This document shows positions 7,750 to 15,528 of a stretch of DNA of 35,587 bases, one piece after another. The notes below the pieces were generated by a model, which was not told the origin of the DNA, did no database searches, and saw only the letters and a list, made by a program, of their open reading frames with translations. A program made the position numbers and the translations under genes. Origin of the DNA: JAGLYP01 sp034659435. GTDB lineage: Bacteria > Patescibacteriota > Patescibacteriia > Patescibacteriales > UBA12075. Where the stretch lies: the NCBI GenBank assembly GCA_034659435.1, contig JAYEHJ010000091.1, positions 1-35,587 on the forward strand. Direction: 5' to 3'. Within the stretch, counting starts at the first letter, position 1. The number at the start of each line of letters is the position of its first letter.

Positions 7750-9144
7750 ATGTCAAGTCTTCAATATAAAAATTTAGAAAAATTAAAAAATACAAAGTGC
7801 ACCCCAAGGGCATTTCCTGCGGAGTACATTTTGGGTAAAAAAATCTGCATTCTTGGATTTGGGATTGAAAATCAGGCGCTGGTTGAATTTTTGTTGAACA
7901 AAGAAATAGATTGTGAAATAACTATTTGCGATGCGCGGGAAAATACCGTAGGAACGCGTCGTGGCGCGTTCCTACGCAACAAAAACATCAAATGGCGCTT
8001 AGGCAAAAATTATGACAAAAATCTTAATGAATATGATATTATTTTCCGCATTGCAGGGTATCCGCTATTTTCTCCTGAAATTAAAAAAGCTCAAGAAACA
8101 GGAGTTGAGATTTCCAGCCCGATAAAATTGTTTTTTGAAATATGTCCGACAAAAAATATTATCGGCGTAACAGGGACAAAAGGCAAAGGCACGACATCAT
8201 CTTTGATTTATGAAATTTTAAAAGCAGGCGGCAAGCAAGCTTTTTTTGGCGGGAATATTGGAATTCCTGTATTTAGTTTTTTTGAAAAAATTAAAAAAGA
8301 CGATTATGTTGTTTTGGAACTTTCCAGTTTTCAGCTTGAAAATTCGCGAATTAATCCAAAAGTAGCCGTAATTACAAATTTTTTTCGCGAACATTTAAAA
8401 CCTGCCGATCCGAATAATCCAAACCACCATAAAACCCTTGAAGATTATTGGCAGGCGAAATTTAATATTATACGTTCACAAACAAAAAATAATTTTGCGA
8501 TTATTAATAAAAATTTAAAATTAAAAGTTAAAGACAGTTTTAAAAATATTTTTAACAACAACAGCAAAAGAATTTATTTTAACAAATCCGATTTAAAATC
8601 ACAGTTGATCGGCGAGCATAACAAAGAGAATATCGCGGCGGCTTTTGAGGCTGCTAAAATTTTAAAAATCAATAAGAAACATACTATTAAGGCGATTGCG
8701 AATTTTAAAGGGCTTGAACATCGTTTGGAATTCGCGGGAAAGAAAAATTCAATTGATTTCTATAACGACAGTTTTGCCACTATTCCGGAATCAGCGGTTA
8801 CAGCCTTAAAATCATTTAACTGCCCGATAATTTTAATAGCCGGCGGCGCTGACAAGGGTAATGATTTTAAGGATATGGCAAAAATGATTAAGAAAAAAGT
8901 TAAATTTTTAATTTTGTTTACCGGCAAAGGCTCTGTTAGGCTGAAAAATCGTTTGCGCGAAATATCATTTTCCGATAATAAAATTGTTATGGCTGACACC
9001 ATGGATAAAGCAATAAAAATTGCCGTTAAAAATGCTGGCGCCGGAGACGCGGTTTTATTATCTCCCGGCTGCGCGAGTTTTGGAGTGTTTAAAAATTATA
9101 AAGAGCGCGGGCGTTTGTTTAAGGATGAGGTTGGCAAGATGTGA
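7750..9144 (+). CDS. murD: UDP-N-acetylmuramoyl-L-alanine:D-glutamate ligase
   Basis: A 464-residue Mur ligase that adds D-glutamate to UDP-MurNAc-L-Ala in the cytoplasm, using ATP. Visible are the N-terminal Rossmann-like ICILGFGIENQALVEFL, the ATP loop GVTGTKGKGTTSS (about 138), VLELSSFQLE, TNFFREHL, the central-to-C-terminal GEHNKENIAAA and FKGLEHRLEF, then YNDSFATIPESAVTAL, LIAGGADKG and LLSPGCASFGVFKNYKERG, all typical of MurD. The N-terminus carries CTPRAFPAEY, encoded by a palindromic repeat, and a second palindrome encodes TVGTRRGAFLR at about residue 68; both are atypical for the family. It lies 62 bases after polA and 105 before murI, which makes the D-glutamate it uses. It ends in TGA. 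Confidence 0.93.
   Translation: MSSLQYKNLEKLKNTKCTPRAFPAEYILGKKICILGFGIENQALVEFLLNKEIDCEITICDARENTVGTRRGAFLRNKNIKWRLGKNYDKNLNEYDIIFRIAGYPLFSPEIKKAQETGVEISSPIKLFFEICPTKNIIGVTGTKGKGTTSSLIYEILKAGGKQAFFGGNIGIPVFSFFEKIKKDDYVVLELSSFQLENSRINPKVAVITNFFREHLKPADPNNPNHHKTLEDYWQAKFNIIRSQTKNNFAIINKNLKLKVKDSFKNIFNNNSKRIYFNKSDLKSQLIGEHNKENIAAAFEAAKILKINKKHTIKAIANFKGLEHRLEFAGKKNSIDFYNDSFATIPESAVTALKSFNCPIILIAGGADKGNDFKDMAKMIKKKVKFLILFTGKGSVRLKNRLREISFSDNKIVMADTMDKAIKIAVKNAGAGDAVLLSPGCASFGVFKNYKERGRLFKDEVGKM
7798..7828. repeat. Palindromic element (CCCCAAGGGC family) in murD
   Basis: Matches the element in uvrA (31937-31965), in the MITE-like repeat (about 14303-14333) and near tRNA-Leu (24688-24716). It is read as TPRAFPAEY in murD, in the same strand and frame as APRAFPAGR in UvrA. 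The outer stem is degenerate here (CACCCC against GGAGTA). Confidence 0.7.
7947..7976. repeat. 12-bp perfect palindrome inside murD (ACGCG family)
   Basis: CGTAGGAACGCG (7947-7958) and CGCGTTCCTACG (7965-7976) form a perfect 12-bp stem with a 6-base loop inside the coding region, giving VGTRRGAFLR. The shape and core resemble the rny terminator palindrome (25804-25843). Confidence 0.75.
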
Positions 9145-9216
9145 AATTTTTGAGATTGTTAAGATTTTGTTTGCGATGATTTTTTAAATAAAAGTTTTTA
9201 TTGTTAAACGCGGCTT

Positions 9217-9244
9217 GTTATAAGTTGTGAGTTGCGTGTTACGA
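9217..9244. repeat. Heptamer array just before murI
   Basis: Four GTT-initiated 7-base units (GTTATAA, GTTGTGA, GTTGCGT, GTTACGA), ending 5 bases before the murI ATG. An in-frame TTG inside it (9232) creates a false N-terminal extension. Confidence 0.65.
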
Positions 9245-9249
9245 GAAAC

Positions 9250-10056
9250 ATGATTGGAGTCTTTGATTCCGGGCTTGGCGGATTGACTGTTTTAAAAAGT
9301 TTTTTGCGTGTTTTGCCCGATTACAATTATATATATTTTGGCGACAGCGCCCGCGCGCCTTACGGCGGACGCTCGCAAGATGCGATATACGGCTATACAA
9401 AAGAGGCCGTTGATTTTTTGTTCGCGCGAAAGTGCGAGTTAATTATTATCGCGTGCAATTCCGCGTCTTCGCGGGCTTTGAGAAAAATCCAACAAGAGTA
9501 TTTGCCGCAAAAATATCCGGGAAAAAATGCGCTTGGCGTAATCATGCCATTAGTTGAAGAAGCTGCTAAAAATGAAAATATCAAGCGCGTTGGCGTAATT
9601 GGCACGCGAGCGGCAATTGAGTCAAATGCTTATAAAATAGAATTAGAAAAATTAAATCCTGATTTGGAAATTTTTCAAAAAAGCGCGCCTTTGCTTGTGC
9701 CTTTAATTGAAGAGGGGTGGGCCAATAAGCCGGAAACAAAAAAAATTCTTAAAAAATATCTGCATACGCTTAAGCTTAAACAAGTACAAATTTTAATTCC
9801 GGCATGTACGCATTATCCGATTCTTTTCAAGGAAATTAAAAAAATTATGACAAATCGCTGCCAAGTTTTAAATAGCAATAAAATTATCGCGGATAGCTTA
9901 AAAAACTATTTACCGAGGCATCCGGAATATAAAATTAATCCTGTTGAAAATTCAAGCGTAAATTTTTTCACAACCGATGATCCGGAACGATTTCGCATAA
10001 TGGCGAAAAAGTTTTTAGATATTGATGTTGAGAAAATTGAAAAGATTTGTTTTTAA
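9250..10056 (+). CDS. murI: Glutamate racemase
   Basis: A 268-residue cofactor-independent racemase converting L- to D-glutamate for peptidoglycan. The start at 9250 gives MIGVFDSGLGGLTVL, the normal family N-terminus; the longer frame from TTG 9232 is repeat-derived. Motifs are YFGDSARAPYGGRS, the first catalytic Cys in IIACNSASSRAL (the family usually has ACNTAS), RVGVIGTRAAIES, and the second catalytic Cys in IPACTHYPIL. Length is normal. It follows murD, whose substrate it makes, and is convergent with the phosphodiesterase gene. Confidence 0.93.
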   Translation: MIGVFDSGLGGLTVLKSFLRVLPDYNYIYFGDSARAPYGGRSQDAIYGYTKEAVDFLFARKCELIIIACNSASSRALRKIQQEYLPQKYPGKNALGVIMPLVEEAAKNENIKRVGVIGTRAAIESNAYKIELEKLNPDLEIFQKSAPLLVPLIEEGWANKPETKKILKKYLHTLKLKQVQILIPACTHYPILFKEIKKIMTNRCQVLNSNKIIADSLKNYLPRHPEYKINPVENSSVNFFTTDDPERFRIMAKKFLDIDVEKIEKICF

Positions 10057-10122
10057 AACAACTCCAATACCGAAGCAATTACCAGATGAAACGCGAGGTA
10101 TAATTGCTGAATTAAAAAAAAC

Positions 10123-10614
10123 TTACATTTGCTCCAATATCTTTAATTCCGGCTCTTCTCTTTTAAAATCCCAAACCGCGAAAGTGGCTTTTTGAAAAAG
10201 CGCGCCCAGAGTTCCGGGGTTAACAAATAAATAATTGTTTTTTTTCTCTATCCATGGCTTGTGGGTATGTCCGTAAAAAATTATATCGCACTCGCCTTTT
10301 TTTAAAACATAATCCAATAAAAACGGCTCATGGCAAAGGCCGATTTTTTTTTCCGCTAATTTGAAATTAGCAATCCGGCCCGAATAAATTATATTTTTGT
10401 ATTTTTTCGGCTCCTCTTCATCAAAAATTTCCATATTGCCATGCACTAAATATATTTCTTTTTGAAAATTATTTGCCAAAAATTTTAATGTCTCGGAATT
10501 TGTTACGTCCCCACAGCAAAAAACTTTTTCAATATTATTTGCCGCGCAATAAGCAAGGCATTTTTTTAAATTAGGGATATTATCGTGAATATCGGAGATT
10601 ATAGCAACTCTCAT
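10123..10614 (-). CDS. YfcE/MJ0936-type metallophosphoesterase
   Basis: A 163-residue calcineurin-like phosphoesterase, the size of the YfcE/MJ0936 group. Metal-ligand motifs run in order: ISDIHDN (D and H), CCGDVTN, VHGNMEIF, CHEPFL and GHTHKPW, followed by the family ending VNPGTLG. Such enzymes hydrolyse phosphodiesters with Mn or similar metals; the natural substrate is not predictable. The GN-M-E segment has Met where many members have a charged residue (GNCD). It is first after the convergent gap with murI and is transcribed leftward, 29 bases after the permease stop. Confidence 0.85.
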   Translation of the reverse strand: MRVAIISDIHDNIPNLKKCLAYCAANNIEKVFCCGDVTNSETLKFLANNFQKEIYLVHGNMEIFDEEEPKKYKNIIYSGRIANFKLAEKKIGLCHEPFLLDYVLKKGECDIIFYGHTHKPWIEKKNNYLFVNPGTLGALFQKATFAVWDFKREEPELKILEQM

Positions 10615-10643
10615 ATAATATTATAAATTTTATATAAAATATT

Positions 10644-11810
10644 TTAGTTTATATTTTGCAATTTTGATGCTATTTCATAAATTATGCCAATGGCAAATAA
10701 TATCATCAACAAATAAACAAGCGCGTTTGGCGGCTTGGCCGTGAACATCGGCATTTTGTTTTTTTTCTTTTTTATTTTTAAAAATACGGTAAGCATTACA
10801 ATCGCGCAGAAACCGCCGCCAACAGCGCCTATAAAGCTTATAACTTCGATTAAGTCGGTAATTCCCGCCAAATATAAAATATAAGGCGTAAAAACCGCCA
10901 AAGCCCAAGAAAGCGTTTTGTTAATTTTAAAATCCCACCAAAGGGTTTCCTTGACTGATTCCGCCACTCCGATTATTGAAGTCATTATGCTGAATAATCC
11001 GAAAACCAGAACTAAAGTAATAACGCCGTTAGCAAGAATCTTCTGAACGCCGACAAGCGCGTCAGGAGTGGTGTCAGCGCCTGAAATTCCGACTATTACA
11101 AATACAAATAAAGTTAAAATCAATGAAGACAAAATCATGCTTGTCCTGATAACGCTTTTAAACAAAACCGCGTCTTTTTTTACCAGCCGTCCGACTATGG
11201 GCAAAGAGCCGTTCCCGTCCAAAGACATTAGCATGGCGCCGAACGGAAGCAAAGTATTTTTCCAATCAATTATTAGATAATTTTCCGCTTCAATCGCGTT
11301 CCAGCCTTTGTAGGCCATTATGCCAATAACAAAAAAAAGTAACGCCGACATATACAGCTCCGCTTTTGAAATCGCTCTTATGCCGCGGAATACTACAATC
11401 GCCGCTAAAATTACAACAATGCTTGCGTACAAAATTAAATTTTCTCCAAAAAACCGGCCCAGCAATTGCCTTAAAAAAATACTGGAAATAATAATATAAG
11501 CCAGTAAAGCGCCGTAATTTCCTATTAACTTAGCTAGAAAAACCGCCCATTTTCCTTTTAATCCCAAATATTTTTCAACATAACCGGGCAGGCGGTGAAA
11601 AGAGCCGTTGATCACGATCATATTGGCGTAAACCAAATGCAGCAAATATTGGGCCAGCCCCAGAACTACGAGTAAAACCGCGAATGCCAGCCAGCCGGCT
11701 CTAACCGTCAAATACGGCAGGCCAAACATGCCGACTCCGATAATATAACCGACCATCACCGCTATAGCCTGAAAATATTTTTTGTTTTTTTTATGTTTTT
11801 TTTTGAACAT
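10644..11810 (-). CDS. Amino acid permease, aromatic/AAAP-like family
   Basis: A polytopic membrane protein with about 11 hydrophobic segments. The first helix carries AVMVGYIIGVGMFGLPYL, the unwound-helix signature of the Trp/Tyr permease and AAAP branch of the APC superfamily. I chose ATG 11810 (MFKKKHKKNKKYFQ), which leaves 16 bases after the translin-like gene and gives a basic cytoplasmic N-terminus. An alternative ATG at 11849 would add 13 residues and overlap the upstream gene by 23 bases. A proton- or sodium-coupled amino-acid uptake role in the cytoplasmic membrane is inferred, fitting an organism that depends on imported amino acids. The substrate is unknown. Confidence 0.8.
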   Translation of the reverse strand: MFKKKHKKNKKYFQAIAVMVGYIIGVGMFGLPYLTVRAGWLAFAVLLVVLGLAQYLLHLVYANMIVINGSFHRLPGYVEKYLGLKGKWAVFLAKLIGNYGALLAYIIISSIFLRQLLGRFFGENLILYASIVVILAAIVVFRGIRAISKAELYMSALLFFVIGIMAYKGWNAIEAENYLIIDWKNTLLPFGAMLMSLDGNGSLPIVGRLVKKDAVLFKSVIRTSMILSSLILTLFVFVIVGISGADTTPDALVGVQKILANGVITLVLVFGLFSIMTSIIGVAESVKETLWWDFKINKTLSWALAVFTPYILYLAGITDLIEVISFIGAVGGGFCAIVMLTVFLKIKKKKNKMPMFTAKPPNALVYLLMILFAIGIIYEIASKLQNIN

Positions 11811-11826
11811 TAAATATTGAAAAATA

Positions 11827-12396
11827 CTATTTCCTAATATTAATATCATAATTTATCTGCTCAATCTTTCTTAAGTTGCCTTTGGCTTGATCGTATTTGG
11901 TGCGCAAATAGCCTGTCATGTCAAATTCAACCAATTCATGCAGAATATCGCTTATAATATTTTTAATTTTTTTCACCTCCGCGTAATTTCCGGCTGACGC
12001 TTGATTAACCGCCCTTCTCACAAGCTCGCCTGTTAAATCGCAAATTCCGCCTAAATAGCTTTCATAGCTTAATTTAATATTTTTAAATTTATCAATTTTT
12101 TTATTATTCAAAACCATATAAAAAGTTTTTGCTTCAGCGTATTCTTCAACGCCGGCCCTGTATGAACCTTCTTGGTTTAAACGAACATAGCCGAATTTCT
12201 TTTCCAATTTTATTAATATTTTTTCAATTTCATTTAAACTCGCAAGAGCCTTTTCTTTATCAAAACGATGCAAAGCGAAAATCACCCGCTTTGAATCATG
12301 CAAAACAACATTTGCCAAACTGATAATCTGCCTGCGCTCGCTATTATTTTCCAAATAGTCCTTTTTTAATTTTTGGATAAACTTCTTGTTAATCAT
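11827..12396 (-). CDS. Translin-family protein
   Basis: About 189 residues, all helical. The pattern matches translin/TRAX: SERRQIISLANVVLHDSKRVIFALHR near the N-terminus, GVEEYAEAKTFY in the middle (translin QEYVEA region), SYLGGICDLTGELVRRAV (translin GL-DL-GELRR), and a C-terminal YLRTKYDQAKGNLRKIEQ (translin LRRK-D-ARG-IE). Eukaryotic translin and TRAX form the C3PO RNase; archaeal homologues bind RNA or DNA. Here an RNA-processing role is an inference. The longest frame starts at GTG 12411, but this lies in a heptamer array, so ATG 12396 is preferred. It sits between pilB and the permease. Confidence 0.75.
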   Translation of the reverse strand: MINKKFIQKLKKDYLENNSERRQIISLANVVLHDSKRVIFALHRFDKEKALASLNEIEKILIKLEKKFGYVRLNQEGSYRAGVEEYAEAKTFYMVLNNKKIDKFKNIKLSYESYLGGICDLTGELVRRAVNQASAGNYAEVKKIKNIISDILHELVEFDMTGYLRTKYDQAKGNLRKIEQINYDINIRK

Positions 12397-12408
12397 TTTT
12401 TTATATGA

Positions 12409-12450
12409 CACATATCACGCAACACACATCACACAACACGCATCAAATTA
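12409..12450. repeat. Heptamer array before the translin-like gene
   Basis: Five clear CAC-initiated 7-base units (CACATAT, CACGCAA and similar, 12409-12443) and a degenerate sixth, immediately 5' of the translin-like start. An adjacent second array of another type follows. Confidence 0.7.
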
Positions 12451-12483
12451 ATTTTTAATTCGTAATTTGTAATTGAAAATTGA
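12449..12483. repeat. Second heptamer array, abutting the pilB stop
   Basis: Period-7 units TAATTCG, TAATTTG and TAATTGA with degenerate flanks, ending at the base next to the pilB stop codon. The unit resembles the reverse complement of TTACGAA after polA. Confidence 0.5.
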
Positions 12484-14202
12484 TTACTTTTCTTCAGCAA
12501 CCCTAAACACTTCGTCAACCGAAGTGATGCCGCTAGCCGCTTTTAAAAGGCCGTCTTGCGCCATGGAAATGGTGCCTTTTTCCGCGGCCGCGCCGCGTAT
12601 GTCATATTCGCTGATATTTCCTGATAAAATTAATTTTTCCATTTGCGCGTCAACAATTATTATTTCATATATTCCGATGCGGCCTTTGTAGCCGATCCCC
12701 TGGCAAGCATCACAGCCATCGCCTTGATAAAATTTTAAATTGCTAAAATCTATATTTGCTTGTTCTTCTTTGGGAAGTTTTTTTAATATTTCAAGCGCTT
12801 TTTTTAATTTTTCATCTTCAAGCTTAATTTCTTTTTTGCAATTTTCGCATATTTTTCTAACCAAGCGCTGGCCAATCATCGCGTTTAGAGCCGGGGCGAG
12901 TAGAAAAGGCTTTGTTCCCATTGACAAAAAGCGCGGCACTGTTCCGGCGGCGTCATTGGTATGGATTGTTGACAATACTAAATGGCCGGTTAAGGACGCT
13001 TGAATGGCGATTTCAGCGGTTTCTAAATCACGGATTTCCCCCACCATAATTATATCTGGATCTTGGCGCACTATTGATCTCAGTCCTTGAGCGAAAGTAT
13101 ATTTTTCGCTTATTTGCGATTGATTCACGCCTTCCAGCTGGTATTCAATCGGATCTTCAATGGTAATGATTTTTGTTTCCTGATTATTCAGTTTTTTTAA
13201 AATCGCGTAAAGAGTCGTGGTTTTGCCGCTGCCTGTCGGTCCGGTGGTAATAATCATGCCGTTCGGCCTTCCAACTTCTTTTTTTAATTGCTGAAAAGCG
13301 CGATCCCTAATCCCCAAATCTTCAAAACCCAGTCCGACTGAGCTTGATTTAAGAATACGCATTACCACGCTCTCGCCGAAATTTGTCGGCAAAAACGAAG
13401 CGCGGATATCAATTCTTTCTTTTGAGGTAATTAATGACAATCTCCCGTCCTGCGGCTTGTCGGTAATATTTATTTTTACTTTGGCTAAAACTTTTAAGCG
13501 GGAAATTATTTTTTTCCATAATTCTTTGTCAACCGCGGCAGCGTCATGCAAAACGCCGTCTACGCGAAAACGCACTTTTATTCCTTCTTCTTCTGCTTCA
13601 ATATGAACATCAGATGAATCCAGTTTTATTGAAGCGGACATAATCATAGTAACAATATCGGTAACTTTCGCCTTGTCAATTTCCGATTGCAGATCGCGAA
13701 AGCTTGAAAATTTTTCGCTGAATTTATTAAGATCCGCTTCGGTCAGCTCCACGCCGCGCGATACTTTTCTCACTTTTGGAATAGCCTTATAAAACCCCAA
13801 AGCGTAATCAAGGCTATTTTGCGAAATCAAATAAACCTCGCCATCACAATAAAGTTCCGTACATAGTTTTTGCAATACATCTATTACCTCCTTGTTTTGC
13901 GGAGTAATAGCGCCTAAACGAATTTTTTTGCCGTCATAAACAAAACAAACAGCCTTGATTTTTCCGGCATTTTCTTCTTTGATTAACGATAACGCTTCCG
14001 GACTGATTGGAAAACCAAACAAATTAATGTAAGACACTCCCATGCCGGCGGCTTCCGTCTCGGCTTTTCTTTCCATTTCCTTTATTTTAATTTGCTTTTG
14101 CCTGGATTGAAATTTCGCCTGAGCGCTTTCATCATCAACAACATTATTACTGTTTTTTGAAGCCGCAATCAGATCTTCAATTGATTGAATTTTTTGAGTC
14201 AT
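12484..14202 (-). CDS. pilB: Type IV pilus assembly / type II secretion ATPase (PilB/GspE family)
   Basis: The preferred start is ATG 14202 (MTQKIQSIEDLIAASKN, 572 residues). The open frame runs upstream to 14388, but those 62 codons only translate the MITE-like repeat. The N-terminal part resembles an MshEN-type domain. The ATPase part has RFRVDGVLHD, Walker A GPTGSGKTTTLYAIL (about 319), the Asp box ITIEDPIEYQLEG, Walker B DIIMVGEIRDLETAEIA (about 382), the His box TGHLVLSTIHTNDA, and a zinc tetracysteine CENC...CDAC followed by GYKGRIGIYEII. It powers pilus or pseudopilus assembly from the cytoplasmic face. No pilC or pilin genes are nearby, so the other components must lie elsewhere. Confidence 0.93.
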   Translation of the reverse strand: MTQKIQSIEDLIAASKNSNNVVDDESAQAKFQSRQKQIKIKEMERKAETEAAGMGVSYINLFGFPISPEALSLIKEENAGKIKAVCFVYDGKKIRLGAITPQNKEVIDVLQKLCTELYCDGEVYLISQNSLDYALGFYKAIPKVRKVSRGVELTEADLNKFSEKFSSFRDLQSEIDKAKVTDIVTMIMSASIKLDSSDVHIEAEEEGIKVRFRVDGVLHDAAAVDKELWKKIISRLKVLAKVKINITDKPQDGRLSLITSKERIDIRASFLPTNFGESVVMRILKSSSVGLGFEDLGIRDRAFQQLKKEVGRPNGMIITTGPTGSGKTTTLYAILKKLNNQETKIITIEDPIEYQLEGVNQSQISEKYTFAQGLRSIVRQDPDIIMVGEIRDLETAEIAIQASLTGHLVLSTIHTNDAAGTVPRFLSMGTKPFLLAPALNAMIGQRLVRKICENCKKEIKLEDEKLKKALEILKKLPKEEQANIDFSNLKFYQGDGCDACQGIGYKGRIGIYEIIIVDAQMEKLILSGNISEYDIRGAAAEKGTISMAQDGLLKAASGITSVDEVFRVAEEK

Positions 14203-14215
14203 ATTTATATTTAAA

Positions 14216-14402
14216 GGGACTGCCGCCGAATGCCAGTTTTGGCATAAATTTTCAAATTTTGAGTAAACTTTTCTTAAAAAAATTTTGCTTATGTGATAAT
14301 ATACGCCCCGTAGGAAGTGCCCTTGGGGTAGGCCAAATTTTTTTAAGATAAATTTGCCAAAATTTGGGAATTTAGGGCAAACTGGCATTCGGCGACAGTC
14401 CC
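14216..14402. mobile_element. 187-bp MITE-like element with long terminal inverted repeats
   Basis: The ends are GGGACTGCCGCCGAATGCC (14216) and, inverted, GGCATTCGGCGACAGTCCC (ending 14402). Arm similarity continues inward for roughly 80 bp (shared CAAATTTTG and CTTAAAAAAATTT blocks). The centre holds a copy of the CCCCAAGGGC palindrome (about 14303-14333). ATTTAAA occurs directly on both sides (14209-14215 and 14403-14409), a possible 7-bp target duplication. No transposase is encoded. It lies between pilB and the terminator of the next gene. Confidence 0.75.
14303..14333. repeat. CCCCAAGGGC palindrome nested in the MITE-like element
   Basis: TACGCCCCGTAGGAAGTGCC with the following CTTGGGGTA matches the tRNA-Leu-side copy (24688-24716) almost exactly on the opposite strand. 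TA flanks both ends. Confidence 0.65.
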
Positions 14403-14407
14403 ATTTA

Positions 14408-14438
14408 AAATAAAGAAGACAAAAAGCCTTCTTTATTT
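14408..14438 (-). terminator. Terminator of the membrane protein gene
   Basis: An 11-bp stem, AAATAAAGAAG (14408-14418) with CTTCTTTATTT (14428-14438), lies 25 bases after the stop of the leftward membrane protein gene, with a T-rich minus-strand tail. Confidence 0.6.
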
Positions 14439-14463
14439 AATATTTATAAATTTAATATTTATT

Positions 14464-15462
14464 TTAGGCCTTGCTTTCTTTTATTTTTTTATCAAATATT
14501 CTGGTAATTTTACTTATTCCGCCTTTTCCAATCAATTCCATAAAGAGATATGTCCATGAAGAAATTTGAAAAGTAGCAAGCATAGCGCCTATAAACACTA
14601 TTATAATTAAAAACAAAATAATAGCCGATACAATTATAAACCAAAAATTAAAATAAAATGCCATTTGGGAAAACATTAAAATAATAAACAAAAACGGCAC
14701 AGTTAAAATTAAAAGCAATAAAATTACCGCGAGTCCTACTAAAAAATTAATAGAAAACAGAATAATCGCCATTTCAATGCTTATAATCCAATTATTTTTA
14801 AATAAATTCCAGCCTGATTTTACTGCCTGAATTGTCTTTTGCCCCTTAATTACCACAAAAGCGATTGAATATTTTATTAAAAATGAAAATGCCAGGCTAA
14901 GCGGTATAAAAATTATAAACATTATAATATACCAGCCGCTTGCCAGCCCTGAATTTTTAAATACTTCCGAAAGCAAGGGCAGCGCGATTATACAAAACAT
15001 AATCGCTATTATGACGCGAGAGATGATATTTAAACTTAAAACCGGCCAAAAATTTTTCATGCCTGTGAGTATTCCGTTTTTAAAATCGTGTTCTTTATTA
15101 TGCTTTGTTTTTGCCGTGTTATGAACAATCGCCACTTGCGAAGTGATGCTGAGCCACAACAAAAACAAACTCAAAACCAAAATAATAAACAAAGTCATTA
15201 ACGCTAAAAATAAAGAAAAAGGATCTTCCCCTGCCATATGCCCCATATTACTTAAAGTTCCCTTGCTAAAAAAACCGGTTTCCAAAATTCTTTGCATGCC
15301 GACATAAAGATTATTTTTGCTCGGTCCGTCAAAACCCCTAAAAATTAATTCCAGCTCGCCGCCATTGCCCAATAGCGCCGCAAAAAGTCCGAAAAACCAT
15401 AAATATTTATGCCGCCATGTATTTTCCCATGCCCGCTTTAAAATTGTGCGATATAATGCCAT
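14464..15462 (-). CDS. Polytopic membrane protein of unknown function
   Basis: A 332-residue protein starting ALYRTILKRAWENTWRHKYLWFFGLFAALLG. There are about six hydrophobic segments: near residues 20-35, 85-110, 145-170, 180-205, a long pair at 230-270, and 285-310. Between the second and third is a charged cytoplasmic-looking loop (TAKTKHNKEHDFKN). The start and layout recall YciC/DUF-type integral membrane proteins, but no catalytic motif is visible and I assign no function. It has its own promoter (15499-15526) and terminator, so it is probably a single-gene unit between ftsH and pilB. Confidence 0.75.
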   Translation of the reverse strand: MALYRTILKRAWENTWRHKYLWFFGLFAALLGNGGELELIFRGFDGPSKNNLYVGMQRILETGFFSKGTLSNMGHMAGEDPFSLFLALMTLFIILVLSLFLLWLSITSQVAIVHNTAKTKHNKEHDFKNGILTGMKNFWPVLSLNIISRVIIAIMFCIIALPLLSEVFKNSGLASGWYIIMFIIFIPLSLAFSFLIKYSIAFVVIKGQKTIQAVKSGWNLFKNNWIISIEMAIILFSINFLVGLAVILLLLILTVPFLFIILMFSQMAFYFNFWFIIVSAIILFLIIIVFIGAMLATFQISSWTYLFMELIGKGGISKITRIFDKKIKESKA

Positions 15463-15498
15463 ATTTTTTAAATATAAAAATTATTTTATTATGGTTTT

Positions 15499-15526
15499 AT
15501 TATAACATATTTAGCATAAATAACAA
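15499..15526 (-). promoter_or_regulatory. Promoter of the membrane protein gene
   Basis: On the minus strand TTGTTA (15526-15521), 16 bases, TATAAT (15504-15499). The bases after the -10 (AAAACCATAAT) are identical to those after the rpsA -10. Confidence 0.6.
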
Positions 15527-15528
15527 AA

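Noticed and set aside
9232..9249. TTG start of murI
   Set aside because: It lies in a heptamer array; MIGVFDSGLGG at 9250 is the family start.
10057..10125. Possible coding continuation after murI (KTTPIPKQLPDETRGIIAELKK in another frame)
   Set aside because: It is short, lacks a start, runs into the convergent gene and could be chance; noted only.
14203..14388. Extra 62 N-terminal codons of the pilus ATPase
   Set aside because: They translate the MITE-like repeat; ATG 14202 gives a normal N-terminus.
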